From NCBI RefSeq assembly GCF_003475325.1, contig NZ_QRQC01000012.1:1-64000 (forward strand): a stretch of DNA of 64,000 nt, read 5' to 3'. Made by a program: the position numbers and the translations under genes. The stretch comes from Collinsella sp. AF33-16 (GTDB lineage Bacteria > Actinomycetota > Coriobacteriia > Coriobacteriales > Coriobacteriaceae). The stretch's first letter is position 1, and each line of letters starts with the position of its first letter. Shown piece after piece: positions 9,012 to 18,900 of this stretch. The notes beneath the pieces were generated by a model that saw only the letters and a program-made list of their open reading frames with translations, ran no database searches and was not told the origin of the DNA.

Positions 9012-9725
9012 ATGGCGCAGCGCGAACAACACGAACGAGTCAAAAAGATGGACCGCTGGGCGGGCAAACTGCTCGGTCATAAGGCAGTGGTGATGGCGAT
9101 ACTGGTCGTCATTGCGATGGCGAGTGGACTGGCAATGGCGAACTTTGGCGGCGGTGCCGGCGGTGTGTCGTTTGAGCGCACTGATGGTTCGGGCACGTTA
9201 GTGGAGCCGGGATCCGGCGATGCTTCGAGTGGAAAGACATCTGAAGGCTCTTCGCCTAAGGCGTCTGCCGCGGCAGAGGTCTATGTCGATGTTGATGGCG
9301 CCGTGGTGTCACCCGGTGTATATCGCCTCAAAGACGGGGCGCGGGTGGCTCAGGCGATTGATGCCGCCGGTGGGCTGGCGCCCGAAGCAGACGTTACGGG
9401 GCTTAATCGTGCATCCAAGGTCACTGATGGACAAAAAATTCACGTTCCAACGGTAGGGGAGCAGCAGGTGTCCATTGCGGAAGCCGGTGTTGATGGTGGG
9501 ACTTCCGCATCATCAGGCGTCGGTGGCGCAACAGGCCTAGTAAACATTAATACGGCAAGCTCGGCAGAGCTGCAGACGCTCTCGGGCATCGGTCCCTCAA
9601 TGGCACAGTCGATTATCGATGAACGGACAAAGAACGGTGCTTTTGCTTCGGTTGACGATCTGATGCGCGTGTCGGGAATCGGCGAGAAGAAGCTTGCCAA
9701 AATCAAAGATTGCATCTGCGTATGA
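9012..9725 (+). CDS. comEA: competence protein ComEA
   Basis: 237 residues. One membrane segment (KAVVMAILVVIAMASGLAMANF, about residues 25-46) anchors an extracytoplasmic part with a SLBB-like domain (VYVDVDGAVVSPGVYRLKDG) and a C-terminal helix-hairpin-helix pair (VNINTASSAELQTLSGIGP, ISGIGEKKLAKI-like) that binds transforming DNA. ATG 9012 is chosen for its TTGGGAGG site. It overlaps comEC by 4 nt (ATGA). Confidence 0.93.
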   Translation: MAQREQHERVKKMDRWAGKLLGHKAVVMAILVVIAMASGLAMANFGGGAGGVSFERTDGSGTLVEPGSGDASSGKTSEGSSPKASAAAEVYVDVDGAVVSPGVYRLKDGARVAQAIDAAGGLAPEADVTGLNRASKVTDGQKIHVPTVGEQQVSIAEAGVDGGTSASSGVGGATGLVNINTASSAELQTLSGIGPSMAQSIIDERTKNGAFASVDDLMRVSGIGEKKLAKIKDCICV

Positions 9726-12025
9726 GTACGACCGAGCGAGAGCACGTGATGCCTCCGCGGCCCCTGATTCCGTGGACGATGGCCCTGTGTGCCGGCATGT
9801 GCGTGAGCTGCGCCTTGGTGCTCAGCATAGCCGCTGATGTGCTGCTGAGGGAGCGGGCGACGGCGGTCGGGCCGCTATGGGCCATTCCCGTTGCGGCAGC
9901 GGTTTTCGTTGTGCTGGCTCACTCTTGTGCGCGGCTTGCCCCTTTGAAGCGGTGGCTGTATGCCGCGTCCGTCGGTCTCGTGGCGGGAGCGGTCGTCTCG
10001 GCGTGGTGGGCTGTGGGTGCGCTCAGCGCCTCGAGGGCGCTCGACGGTCGAGCGGCAAGCGGCCTCGAGTTTGTCGTGCAGGGTGATCCATCCATAAACG
10101 ACGACGTGTATTCCTATACCTGCGAGGCACGCGCGGACGGTAAGAACTTGGCAACGGTTCGCCTATCGTGTGATCGTGAGCTCAAGGTCGGGGCGCACGT
10201 GCGTGTTATCGGTCGCGTTTTACGTTTTGAGAACGATGCGTATGGTCGCTCACGCGTGCTTCGAGGCGAGCTCCGAAAAGTGAAGGTCATCCGGTTGGTG
10301 TCGGTCGACGAGGGCTCTCCGGGGCCGCTGCTTCGACTGCGAAATGAGCTGCTTGCGTCCATCTTGCCTGCGACCGACCCGGCGCGTGCGCTCATAGCTG
10401 GAGTCGTCTGCGGTCGTTCGGCCGAGCTGCGCGCCCAGCCGGCGAGCGACTGGTTTTCGGTGACGGGAACGGCGCATCTTATCGCCGTCTCGGGCAGCCA
10501 TTTGGCTATCGTGGGGTTTGTAATCGAGGGTGTATTGCAAAAGACTCGGTGCTCACGTGGTCTTCAGCGGGCGATATTGGCGATAACGCTTGTGGGCTAC
10601 GCTGCCTTTACGGGCGCGTCTCCCTCGGCTGTGCGCGCGTGCTGCATGGTGTTCGCGACGCTTGTCGTAAACGGCGCGGGGCGTCGCCGGCACGGCCTTT
10701 CGGCGCTCTTCGCAACCATGTCCATCTTTGTGCTGCTGCGGCCGACGGTGCTGTTTGAGATGGGCTTTCAGCTTTCATGTGCCAGCGTCTTAGCCATTCT
10801 GTGCTTTTGCTCTTATGCGACCTACGCTTTGGGTGAGCTGGGCTTGCCATCGGGCGTTGCCGGCATGCTTTCCGTCACGCTGTGCTCGCAACTGGCGACA
10901 CTTCCCATTACCGTTCCTGCCTTCGGTACGTTCTCGCTCATTGCTCCGCTGGCAAATGCGGTCCTCGGTCCGGTGGTGAGCGTACTGCTCGCTGTGTCGA
11001 TCGTGCTGGTTCCCTTTTCGTTCGTGGCACCGTTGCGGACTTGGGCGCTCGTTGTGCCCATGATTGCCGCCCGTTGCGCGCTGTTCTTCGAGCAGCTGTT
11101 TGCCGCCGTGCCGGGTGCATACGTGAGCGTGCCGCCCGATAGCATGTGGATTTACCTAGTGCCGTGTTTTCTGGCGGTTCTGCTGGTCTGGTGGCCGCGT
11201 CCCCGTGCACGTCCTATGGCGGTGGGGCTTGCATGCCTGATGCTCTTGGCTGCGATTCCGTACGTCTATTGGGATCGATTCGCTCCGCCTTCGGTGACGG
11301 TTCTCGATGTGGGCCAGGCCGATGCGATTCTTATCCGCCAAGGCGGCGCAGTTGCACTTGTCGACTGCGGGCTCGACGAGCGTGTGGTTGCGGCGTTGGT
11401 TCGCAATAACGTGCACCATATCGATGCCGTTTTTGTGACGCATTGGGATGAGGACCACTGGGGTGGTTTGCCTGCCGTGCTCGAACAGTTTTCGGTCGGA
11501 ACGATTGCCGTGGCGGCGGATGCGCTGGAGGATGCTCCTGCCGAGGTATTGAACCGACCTGGCGTGGAGTATCGGCAGGTGCGTCGTGGGGATACGGTCG
11601 ACATCGGCTCATTTTGCGCTCGCGTGATGTGGCCATTCGAGTCCGTGGATGGCGAGGGAAATGAGGACTCGCTTGTCCTGCTGCTCTCTTATGTTCAGGA
11701 AGGTAAGGGCCTGCGAATACTTCTCACCGGTGATGCTGAGCTCGACCAAGAGCGGGAATTCGTGCAGGAGGTGGGGGACATCGATGTCCTTAAACTTGGG
11801 CATCACGGCTCCAAGGTTTCAGTCGATGGTGAGTTGCTGGACATTCTGACGCCCGAGCTTTCCCTCGCAAGCGCCGGTGAGGGAAATCGATACGGCCATC
11901 CGTCCGATGCCTGCATCGATGCCGTGAAGGAAGCGGGTGGTGTGTTCGCGTGTACCATCGAACACGGCGACATTACCGTCACGCCGACTGCGAATGGTTT
12001 TGCGATGCGATGCCAGCGACCGTGA
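9722..12025 (+). CDS. comEC: ComEC/Rec2 DNA uptake channel with metallo-beta-lactamase domain
   Basis: 767 residues, full length. A hydrophobic N-terminus and an OB-like extracellular region (residues ~90-190) precede the multi-spanning competence domain containing HLIAVSGSHLAIVGF. The last ~270 residues are a metallo-beta-lactamase-like domain with THWDEDHWGGL and LKLGHHGSK, thought to degrade the non-imported strand. ATG 9722 overlaps the comEA stop; no strong ribosome site is seen, consistent with coupling. ATG 9749 is an alternative start. Confidence 0.93.
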   Translation: MSTTEREHVMPPRPLIPWTMALCAGMCVSCALVLSIAADVLLRERATAVGPLWAIPVAAAVFVVLAHSCARLAPLKRWLYAASVGLVAGAVVSAWWAVGALSASRALDGRAASGLEFVVQGDPSINDDVYSYTCEARADGKNLATVRLSCDRELKVGAHVRVIGRVLRFENDAYGRSRVLRGELRKVKVIRLVSVDEGSPGPLLRLRNELLASILPATDPARALIAGVVCGRSAELRAQPASDWFSVTGTAHLIAVSGSHLAIVGFVIEGVLQKTRCSRGLQRAILAITLVGYAAFTGASPSAVRACCMVFATLVVNGAGRRRHGLSALFATMSIFVLLRPTVLFEMGFQLSCASVLAILCFCSYATYALGELGLPSGVAGMLSVTLCSQLATLPITVPAFGTFSLIAPLANAVLGPVVSVLLAVSIVLVPFSFVAPLRTWALVVPMIAARCALFFEQLFAAVPGAYVSVPPDSMWIYLVPCFLAVLLVWWPRPRARPMAVGLACLMLLAAIPYVYWDRFAPPSVTVLDVGQADAILIRQGGAVALVDCGLDERVVAALVRNNVHHIDAVFVTHWDEDHWGGLPAVLEQFSVGTIAVAADALEDAPAEVLNRPGVEYRQVRRGDTVDIGSFCARVMWPFESVDGEGNEDSLVLLLSYVQEGKGLRILLTGDAELDQEREFVQEVGDIDVLKLGHHGSKVSVDGELLDILTPELSLASAGEGNRYGHPSDACIDAVKEAGGVFACTIEHGDITVTPTANGFAMRCQRP

Positions 12026-12103
12026 CGACGTCGTTGGCGTGCGGTGGGCCCCTGGGCTAGAATGGCACGGAACGAATGCGAAGGCCTGCGGGAGGGGAGC
12101 GCA

Positions 12104-13066
12104 ATGTCCGAAACCGGTCTGCTGCCGGCATATCTGATCGTCGGTACCGACGGAGTCAAGCGCGATCACGCCGTCTCGCGTATGAAAGCGCGTCTGGAAA
12201 AGTCGGGCATGGTCGAGTTCAACCTCGACGAGCGCGACATGACCAAGGACCCCGATATCGAGTCCATTATCGGATCGCTTAACACCTTTCCCATGGGCAG
12301 TGAGTTTCGTCTGGTAATCCTCGATGGCTGCTCAAAGCTCGCCAAGGCGGTCTCGGAGCCGCTCGTTGGGTATCTGGCGAGTCCCAGCCCCACAACGGTC
12401 TGCCTCATCATCGCCGACTCACTTGCCAAGAATGCGCGCCTGTATAAGGCAATCGCCAAGATCGACAAGAAGGCTATCGTCGATTGCTCGGGTACCAAGC
12501 GCTGGGAACTGCCGCGCCGTGTTCAGCAGATGGCGACGCAGCGCGGTAAGTCGATTTCGACGGCGGCCGCCGAGGAGCTCGTCTCGCGTTCGGGCGAAAA
12601 CACGCGCATGCTCGATAACGACTTGGCTAAGCTTGCCCAGATGGTCGAGGCGCCCCAGATTGAACTTGCCGATGTTGAGCGCTGGATTGTACGTACGGCC
12701 GAGGTCCAACCCTGGGACTTCCTCAACGCCGTCTCGGCTCGCGATATGCGGCGTTCGCTCGAGCTCTTTAAGCTCCTGCCCTCCAAGAGCTACGTGTGGA
12801 CTTACACATTGCTGTGCGGTCGCATCCGTGAGCTGATCGTCGCCAAGGCGCTTGATGCGCGCGGACAGGGTCGCGAGCTGGCCGCAACGCTCAAGCTCCA
12901 GTCCTGGCAGGTCAAGAATCACCTTACCTGGGCGCGTCGCTTTTCGATGGCAGAGCTCATCGCAGCGCTCGAGGGTGCGGTCGATGTGGAGCTCGCGCTC
13001 AAGGGTTCGGCCGATTCTCAGACGGCGCTTTTGCTCTGGATTACGAACATCTTGAGAAAATCGTGA
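12104..13066 (+). CDS. holA: DNA polymerase III delta subunit
   Basis: 320 residues; the clamp-loader delta subunit that opens the beta clamp. The family pattern is visible in the N-terminal YLIVGTDGVKRDHAV, the middle FPMGSEFRLVIL, and VQPWDFLNAVSARDMRRSLELF. ATG 12104 follows GGGAGGGGAGCG at ideal spacing. It lies downstream of comEC and upstream of rpsT, the comEA-comEC-holA-rpsT order common in Gram-positive genomes. Confidence 0.9.
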   Translation: MSETGLLPAYLIVGTDGVKRDHAVSRMKARLEKSGMVEFNLDERDMTKDPDIESIIGSLNTFPMGSEFRLVILDGCSKLAKAVSEPLVGYLASPSPTTVCLIIADSLAKNARLYKAIAKIDKKAIVDCSGTKRWELPRRVQQMATQRGKSISTAAAEELVSRSGENTRMLDNDLAKLAQMVEAPQIELADVERWIVRTAEVQPWDFLNAVSARDMRRSLELFKLLPSKSYVWTYTLLCGRIRELIVAKALDARGQGRELAATLKLQSWQVKNHLTWARRFSMAELIAALEGAVDVELALKGSADSQTALLLWITNILRKS

Positions 13067-13199
13067 TGATACCTGCCTATTTGACAAATTCGTTCTATCC
13101 CTTTGAGAGGGAGCGTGCTATAGTAGGCGCTTGCATGACCTCACCGTGTCTCAGAGGTGTCATACATTTTTTGCAAGGAACTCGAAAGGAACTCCAGAA

Positions 13200-13466
13200 G
13201 TGGCAAACATCAAGTCTCAGAAGAAGCGTATCCGCACCAATGAGGCAGCTCGCATGCGTAACAAGGCTGTCAAGTCCGAGCTCAAGACGCTGACCAAGCA
13301 CGTCCAGTCCGCCGTCGCCGAGGGCGACGCCGAGAAGGCCCAGGCTGCCCTCAAGACCGTCACCAAGCGTCTCGACATGGCTGCCGCCAAGCATGTTATC
13401 CACAAGAACCAGGCTTCCAACCGCAAGTCCGGTCTTGCCAAGCTCGTGAACAGCATCAACGCCTAA
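13200..13466 (+). CDS. rpsT: 30S ribosomal protein S20
   Basis: 88 residues, highly basic and helical: [20 protein letters not shown] at the N-terminus and [20 protein letters not shown] at the C-terminus are the S20 signatures. Translation starts at GTG 13200 (VANIKSQK), preceded by AAAGGA. Non-ATG starts are frequent for rpsT and are linked to its autoregulation in E. coli. The leader from 13067 to 13199 is untranslated. Confidence 0.95.
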   Translation: MANIKSQKKRIRTNEAARMRNKAVKSELKTLTKHVQSAVAEGDAEKAQAALKTVTKRLDMAAAKHVIHKNQASNRKSGLAKLVNSINA

Positions 13467-13501
13467 GTTGTAAATTTCACACCACACAGATTACGCGCAT
13501 A

Positions 13502-13537
13502 AATGGAGCCTGTTTTATGGAACAGGCTCCATTTTTT
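13502..13537 (+). terminator. terminator after rpsT
   Basis: A 13-bp perfect stem, AATGGAGCCTGTT (13502-13514) with AACAGGCTCCATT (13521-13533), is followed by a T run to 13537. Confidence 0.92.
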
Positions 13538-13562
13538 GTACTGCTCGGGTAAGATAGTCCGC

Positions 13563-15374
13563 ATGAATACTTCAATTGACATTTCCCACATCCGCAACTT
13601 CTCGATCGTTGCGCACATCGACCATGGCAAGTCCACGATCAGTGACCGCATCCTCGAGCTCACCCATACCGTCGACGAACGCGACATGGAGTCGCAGCTG
13701 CTCGACACCATGGATATCGAGCGCGAGCGCGGCATTACGATCAAGTCCAATGCCGTCCGCGTTTCCTATGACGCCGACGATGGTGAGACGTATCAGTTCA
13801 ATCTGATCGATACGCCGGGCCACGTTGACTTTACCTACGAGGTCTCGCGTTCTCTGGCCGCCTGCGAGGGCGCGGTGCTCGTCGTCGATGCCACCCAGGG
13901 TGTCGAGGCGCAGACCGTCTCCAACGCGACGCTCGCCATGAACGCCAACTTGGACATTGTTCCGGCCATCAACAAGATCGACCTTCCCTCGGCGCATCCC
14001 GACGAGGTTAAGACCGAGATCGAGGATGACCTGGCGATCCCTGCCGATGATGCCGTGTGCGTCTCGGGCAAGACCGGCGAGGGCATCCACGATCTGCTGG
14101 AGTCCATTGTCTTTTTGATCTCTCCGCCCAAGGGCGATGCGAACGCGCCGCTCAAGGCACTCATCCTGGATTCGTACTTCGACGAGTATCGTGGTGTCGT
14201 CGCCACGGTGCGCGTCTTTGACGGCTCTATCAAAAAGGGCGATACCCTGCTTATGATGCAGGTTAAGGGCGACTTTTTGGTCGACGGCGTGGGCGTCAAG
14301 CGTCCTGCCGAGACCCCGGTCGACGCGCTGACCGTTGGCGAGGTGGGCTACGTGGTCACGGGCCTGAAGGACCCCGAGGCCGTGCGCGTGGGCGATACCC
14401 TCACGTGGGCCTCGAACCCCTGCCCCGAGCCGCTTCCGGGCTACCGCGAGGCCAAGCCCATGGTCTACACGGGCCTGTTCCCGATCGACAACAAGGACTA
14501 CGAGAATCTGCGCGACGCCCTCGATAAGCTGCACGTCAACGACCCGTCGTTGGTGTGGGAGCCCGAGACCTCGGTGGCGCTCGGCTTTGGCTTCCGCGTG
14601 GGCTTCCTGGGCCTGCTGCACATGGAAGTCGTCAAGGAACGCCTGGAGCGCGAGTTCAACCTGGACCTCATTGCCACGAGTCCCTCGGTCGACTATCACG
14701 TCTACAAGACCGACGGCGAGATGATCGATGTCCGCAGTCCGCAGGACCTTCCCGAGGCCACGCGCATCGATCGTATCGAGGAACCCTACCTCAAGGCAAA
14801 GATCATCTGCCCGCCTGAGTACACGGGTGCCGTCATGCAGCTCGCCATTGAGCACCGCGGCGTCACAACCGATATGATCCACCTGACGAGCAAATCGGTC
14901 GAGATGCGCTTCGATATGCCGCTCGCCGAGCTCATCTTGGACTTCTTCGATCAGCTCAAGAGCCGCACCAAGGGCTATGCCTCGCTCGACTACGAGTTCA
15001 ACGAGTACCGTCCCTCCGAGCTCGTGAAGCTCGATATTTTGCTTTCGGGCGACGAGGTGGACGCGCTTTCGTTTATCGTCCATAAGGACAAGGCATATGG
15101 CCTGGCCCGTGGCTTGTGCGACAAGCTCAAGGAGATCATCCCGCGTCAGCTGTTCGAGGTGCCCATCCAGGGTGCTATCGGCAACAAGATCATCGCCCGT
15201 TCCACCGTCAAGGCGCGTCGCAAGGACGTTCTTGCTAAGTGCTACGGTGGCGATATCTCGCGAAAGCGCAAGCTGCTCGAGAAGCAGAAAGAGGGCAAGA
15301 AGCGTATGAAGGCCATCGGATCGGTCGAGGTCCCGCAGGAGGCCTTTATGGCGATCCTCAAGGTGGACGAGTAG
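13563..15374 (+). CDS. lepA: elongation factor 4 (LepA)
   Basis: 603 residues; ribosome-bound GTPase. G1 is AHIDHGKST, followed by the [10 protein letters not shown] switch region, DTPGH (G3) and NKIDLP (G4). The LepA-specific C-terminal domain ends [30 protein letters not shown]. Start ATG 13563 gives the family's N-terminus ([17 protein letters not shown]); the site GGGTAAG upstream is weak. It begins 26 bp after the rpsT terminator and is followed closely by dus. Confidence 0.96.
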   Translation: MNTSIDISHIRNFSIVAHIDHGKSTISDRILELTHTVDERDMESQLLDTMDIERERGITIKSNAVRVSYDADDGETYQFNLIDTPGHVDFTYEVSRSLAACEGAVLVVDATQGVEAQTVSNATLAMNANLDIVPAINKIDLPSAHPDEVKTEIEDDLAIPADDAVCVSGKTGEGIHDLLESIVFLISPPKGDANAPLKALILDSYFDEYRGVVATVRVFDGSIKKGDTLLMMQVKGDFLVDGVGVKRPAETPVDALTVGEVGYVVTGLKDPEAVRVGDTLTWASNPCPEPLPGYREAKPMVYTGLFPIDNKDYENLRDALDKLHVNDPSLVWEPETSVALGFGFRVGFLGLLHMEVVKERLEREFNLDLIATSPSVDYHVYKTDGEMIDVRSPQDLPEATRIDRIEEPYLKAKIICPPEYTGAVMQLAIEHRGVTTDMIHLTSKSVEMRFDMPLAELILDFFDQLKSRTKGYASLDYEFNEYRPSELVKLDILLSGDEVDALSFIVHKDKAYGLARGLCDKLKEIIPRQLFEVPIQGAIGNKIIARSTVKARRKDVLAKCYGGDISRKRKLLEKQKEGKKRMKAIGSVEVPQEAFMAILKVDE

Positions 15375-15378
15375 GTCT

Positions 15379-16422
15379 ATGGCTCTTTCCGAATATAGTC
15401 TGCGGCTGCTGGGCGCCTATGCCGAGCAGCCGTTCCTTATGGCTCCCATGGCGGGCGTTACCGACCCCGCCTATCGCATCATGTGTCGCCGCCGCGGTGC
15501 CAACCTTGCCTACAGCGAGATGGTGAGCGTGGCAGGCCTTGCCTATGCCAGCAACAAAACGTGGCGCCTGGTGCTGCCGACCGACGAGGAGCAGCAGATT
15601 TGCGTGCAGCTCTTTGGCTCCAAGCCCGATCAGTTTGCGAGCGCCGTCGCCGCCGTCGAGGAGCGCGTTGGCGATCGCCTGTCGCTCATCGATATCAATA
15701 TGGCATGCCCCGCCCGCAAGGTTGTCACCAAGGGCGAGGGTTCGGCGCTCATGCGCACGCCCGACCTGGCCGAGAAGATCGTCGAGGCCACGGTGGGCGC
15801 GGCGCACGTGCCCGTGACCGTCAAGATTCGCAAGGGCTTTTATGCCGAGGACCGCAATGCCGCGACATTTGCCCAGATGCTTGAGGGCGCAGGGGCTGCC
15901 GCAGTCGCCGTGCATGGTCGTTGCGCCACGCAGCTCTACACGGGCCAGGCCGATTGGTCGGTCGTCGATGAGGTTGCCGACGCTGTCGAGATTCCCGTGA
16001 TTGGTTCGGGCGATGTGTTCTCGGCCGAGGACGCTGCTGAGCATCTGCACGGCTCGGGTGCCAGCGCGGTGTTTATCGCGCGCGGCATCTACGGCAATCC
16101 GTGGGTGTTCGGCGATGCCCGAGCCCTTGCACTCGATGGCACGCCGGTTCCTTCTCGCTCCTCGGTCGAGCGCCTGGAGGCTCTGCGCGAGCACCTGACG
16201 TTGACGCACGAGCTTCTGCCGCTCATGTCGCGTGCTCGCACGTACGCAAGCTGGTACTTAAAGGGCATGCCCCATGCCGCCGCCTGGCGCGCTCAGGTGG
16301 TGCGTTGCTCTACGTACGAGGAGTTTATGGCGCTGGTCGATGATATCGAGCGCGACGTGGTGGCCTGCGAGGCCGCGCTTGCCGCCGGCGAGTCGGTGCC
16401 TGCCCATCCGTTGGAGGCCTAA
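15379..16422 (+). CDS. dus: tRNA dihydrouridine synthase
   Basis: 347 residues, flavin-dependent TIM barrel reducing uridines in the tRNA D-loop. The FMN motif PFLMAPMAGVTDPAYR, the catalytic cysteine region DINMACPARKVVTKGEGSALM and GSGDVFSAEDA are present. It starts 4 bp after lepA and ends 2 bp before hemW, so these form one operon. It resembles DusB-type enzymes of Gram-positive bacteria; substrate positions cannot be read from sequence. Confidence 0.93.
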   Translation: MALSEYSLRLLGAYAEQPFLMAPMAGVTDPAYRIMCRRRGANLAYSEMVSVAGLAYASNKTWRLVLPTDEEQQICVQLFGSKPDQFASAVAAVEERVGDRLSLIDINMACPARKVVTKGEGSALMRTPDLAEKIVEATVGAAHVPVTVKIRKGFYAEDRNAATFAQMLEGAGAAAVAVHGRCATQLYTGQADWSVVDEVADAVEIPVIGSGDVFSAEDAAEHLHGSGASAVFIARGIYGNPWVFGDARALALDGTPVPSRSSVERLEALREHLTLTHELLPLMSRARTYASWYLKGMPHAAAWRAQVVRCSTYEEFMALVDDIERDVVACEAALAAGESVPAHPLEA

Positions 16423-16424
16423 CG

Positions 16425-17657
16425 GTGGCCGTTACCGCGCTGTACGTGCACGTGCCGTTTTGCGCTCAAAAGTGCCGGTACTGCGACTTTGACTCGCGCA
16501 GCTTTGCTGCGTGTGATTTGGATGCCGCGCTCGATTCCTATTTTGAGCAGTTGTATGCGCGCCTCGATTCCTTTGGCGACGCCGGGGCGCTTGCGCAGGT
16601 CCGCACGGTCTATACTGGCGGCGGCACGCCATCGCTGGCAGGGGAGCGCCTGGTGGAACTTGCCCGGCGTATCTCCATGTGGTGCAAACCCGTTGAATTT
16701 ACTTGCGAAGCCAATCCTGAGTCCCTGACCGCTGAGCTCGCCACCGCGCTTGCCGAGGCGGGTGTCACACGCATCTCTCTGGGCGTGCAAACCCTCGACA
16801 ATACCGAGCTGGCTGCTATTGGCCGCATTCACGATGCTAATCGGGCACTTGCGGCTATCGCGACGGTGAAGGATGTTGGGCTCGATGTGTCGTGCGACCT
16901 TATGTGCGGGCTTCCCGGACAGACTATGGCGAGCTGGCAGCATACGCTCGATGGCGTGCTTGAGGCGGCCCCGCACCATGTGTCGGTCTATCCGCTCACG
17001 CTCGAGGAGGGCACGCCGCTTTACCGCATGGTGTGCCGTGACGAGTCGCTTGAGCCCGATGAGGATTTCCAGGCCGCATGCATGGACGTTGCGCGCCAGC
17101 GGCTGAGTTCGGCCGGCTACCATCCGTATGAGGTGGCGAGCTACGCGCTCGATGGGCATGAATGTGCCCATAATATCGCCTACTGGACTGGTCGGGGCTA
17201 CCTGGGCCTGGGTCGTTCTGCCGCGGGCATGCTCGACGACGAGGATTTCGACCGCTTGGCTGGACTGTTTCCCGGCGTGGCTCCCCGTGGTGACTTTCAC
17301 CGCGTGCGTTTGGTACAACGTGACGATGCCGCGACGATGTTTGATGCCGAGTATCTGTCGCGGCGCGAGGCGGCGGCCGAGGACCTGATGCTCGCTTGTC
17401 GCATGACGCGCGGTGTTGATTCCGACCTGTTGGTTCGCGCGTCTCGTGTCATCCCTGCCGATGAACTGGCAGCGGCTTGTGATCGCGCTCTTGAGCTTGG
17501 GCTTGCCACTTGGGTGCCCGAGCACGGTGATACCCATGCGGGGCCTATCGCCTCTGTCGATGTCATCGCTGGCCGCACCTGTGCCCGTCTGGCGCCGACC
17601 CATCTGGGCTGGCTCGATGGAAATGTTCTGTTCGAGCTGTTTTGGGATCTAGCTTAG
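16425..17657 (+). CDS. hemW: radical SAM protein HemW (coproporphyrinogen oxidase-like)
   Basis: 410 residues. The radical SAM cysteines are in PFCAQKCRYCDF (Cys-x3-Cys-x2-Cys), followed by YTGGGTPSLAG and ISLGVQTLDN. Proteins of this length next to lepA and dnaJ are HemW, a heme chaperone, rather than HemN, which carries extra N-terminal motifs. GTG start two bases after the dus stop. The usual hrcA-grpE genes are not between it and the dnaJ-type genes. Confidence 0.88.
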   Translation: MAVTALYVHVPFCAQKCRYCDFDSRSFAACDLDAALDSYFEQLYARLDSFGDAGALAQVRTVYTGGGTPSLAGERLVELARRISMWCKPVEFTCEANPESLTAELATALAEAGVTRISLGVQTLDNTELAAIGRIHDANRALAAIATVKDVGLDVSCDLMCGLPGQTMASWQHTLDGVLEAAPHHVSVYPLTLEEGTPLYRMVCRDESLEPDEDFQAACMDVARQRLSSAGYHPYEVASYALDGHECAHNIAYWTGRGYLGLGRSAAGMLDDEDFDRLAGLFPGVAPRGDFHRVRLVQRDDAATMFDAEYLSRREAAAEDLMLACRMTRGVDSDLLVRASRVIPADELAAACDRALELGLATWVPEHGDTHAGPIASVDVIAGRTCARLAPTHLGWLDGNVLFELFWDLA

Positions 17658-17715
17658 GCCGCTCGGGTAGAATTACCGGAATATATACGCTGCTGTGAGC
17701 AGGAGGTTGCCGCGC

Positions 17716-18819
17716 ATGGCGACGATGAACGAAAAAGATTACTACGAGATTCTGGGTGTCTCCAAGGACGCCACCTCGCGTGATATTCAAAAGGCCTTCC
17801 AGCAAAAGGCCCGTAAGCTCCATCCGGACGTCAATAAAGAGCCGGATGCCGAGGAAAAGTTTAAAGAGGTTTCCGAGGCCTACGCCGTGCTTTCGGATGA
17901 GCAAAAACGTGCGCGCTACGACGCCATGCGTTCTGGCAATCCCTTTGCCGGTGCTCCTACGGCTTCGCCCTATGGTGGCGGCTACGCCGGCAGCACGGGC
18001 TATGGCAATCCCTTTGAGGGCGGCTTTCCCTTTGGTGGCGCCTGGGGCCAGCAGCGTCGCGGCCAGGCTGCCTACAATCCCGAGAACGGCGCCAACGTGG
18101 TCGTCGATATCAAACTCGACGCCAAGGAGGCTAAGGGCGGTGCCCGCAAGACCGTCCGCTACACGCGCTTCGATACCTGTAGCAACTGCGGCGGCTCGGG
18201 CTCCGTTTCGTCTGAGCATGCCCATACCTGCCCGAGCTGCGGTGGCCGCGGCCACATCGACGTCGACCTGTCCTTCCTGTTTGGTGCGGGCACGTTCCAG
18301 TCGGTCTGCCCCGAGTGCGGCGGTTCCGGTAAGGTCGTGGCCGACCCCTGCCCCGATTGCGGTGGCAGCGGGCGAACCCGTGTGACCTCCGAGCAGACGA
18401 TTGAGTTTCCTGCCGGCACGCACGATGGCGACGAGGTCCGCATTGGCGGCATGGGTCATGCTGGCACCAACGGTGCCGCGGGCGGCGACCTGGTCGGCCG
18501 CGCCCATGTTGAGGCCGAGCGCTTGGAAGGCAAAGCTCGTACTGGCTTTTACTTGATGGGCATTGTGGCGCCGTTTTTGGTGCTGTCGGCCATCTCGGGC
18601 GTGTTCTCGGCCTTTGCCGTGATGTGCTTTATTCCGTTTACCATGGGCCTGTTCATGGTGCTTTCGGACGGTGTGCTTCATCGCAGCCTGCTGTGGTGGA
18701 AGCGCGGTGCGATGCAGTTTGCCAACGGTTTTGCCAACGGCTTCATGTTCGCGCTCGTGTCGGTTTGGTTCGCGAGCTGCTCGCAACGGGCCATGCTTTC
18801 GCCGTATCAAATGCAATAA
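17716..18819 (+). CDS. atypical DnaJ-type co-chaperone with membrane-spanning C-terminus
   Basis: 367 residues. An N-terminal J domain has HPD at 36-38; a Gly/Phe-rich linker covers ~74-117; four CxxC zinc motifs are at C155/C158, C172/C175, C198/C201 and C212/C215. The remainder of CTD I follows ([15 protein letters not shown]). Around residue 268 the canonical fold stops. In place of CTD II and the dimer helix are about three hydrophobic segments (~279-298, 300-317, 339-356). ATG 17716 follows CAGGAGG. A canonical dnaJ lies directly downstream, so this is probably a diverged duplicate recruiting Hsp70 to the membrane. The role is inferred. Confidence 0.8.
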   Translation: MATMNEKDYYEILGVSKDATSRDIQKAFQQKARKLHPDVNKEPDAEEKFKEVSEAYAVLSDEQKRARYDAMRSGNPFAGAPTASPYGGGYAGSTGYGNPFEGGFPFGGAWGQQRRGQAAYNPENGANVVVDIKLDAKEAKGGARKTVRYTRFDTCSNCGGSGSVSSEHAHTCPSCGGRGHIDVDLSFLFGAGTFQSVCPECGGSGKVVADPCPDCGGSGRTRVTSEQTIEFPAGTHDGDEVRIGGMGHAGTNGAAGGDLVGRAHVEAERLEGKARTGFYLMGIVAPFLVLSAISGVFSAFAVMCFIPFTMGLFMVLSDGVLHRSLLWWKRGAMQFANGFANGFMFALVSVWFASCSQRAMLSPYQMQ

Positions 18820-18900
18820 CATCAAACCCTTTGTTTGCGGTCGGCCCAGCTTGGGTATAGGACGCACTGTGACAATAATGAAAGTCGGAAGGATTCGGTC

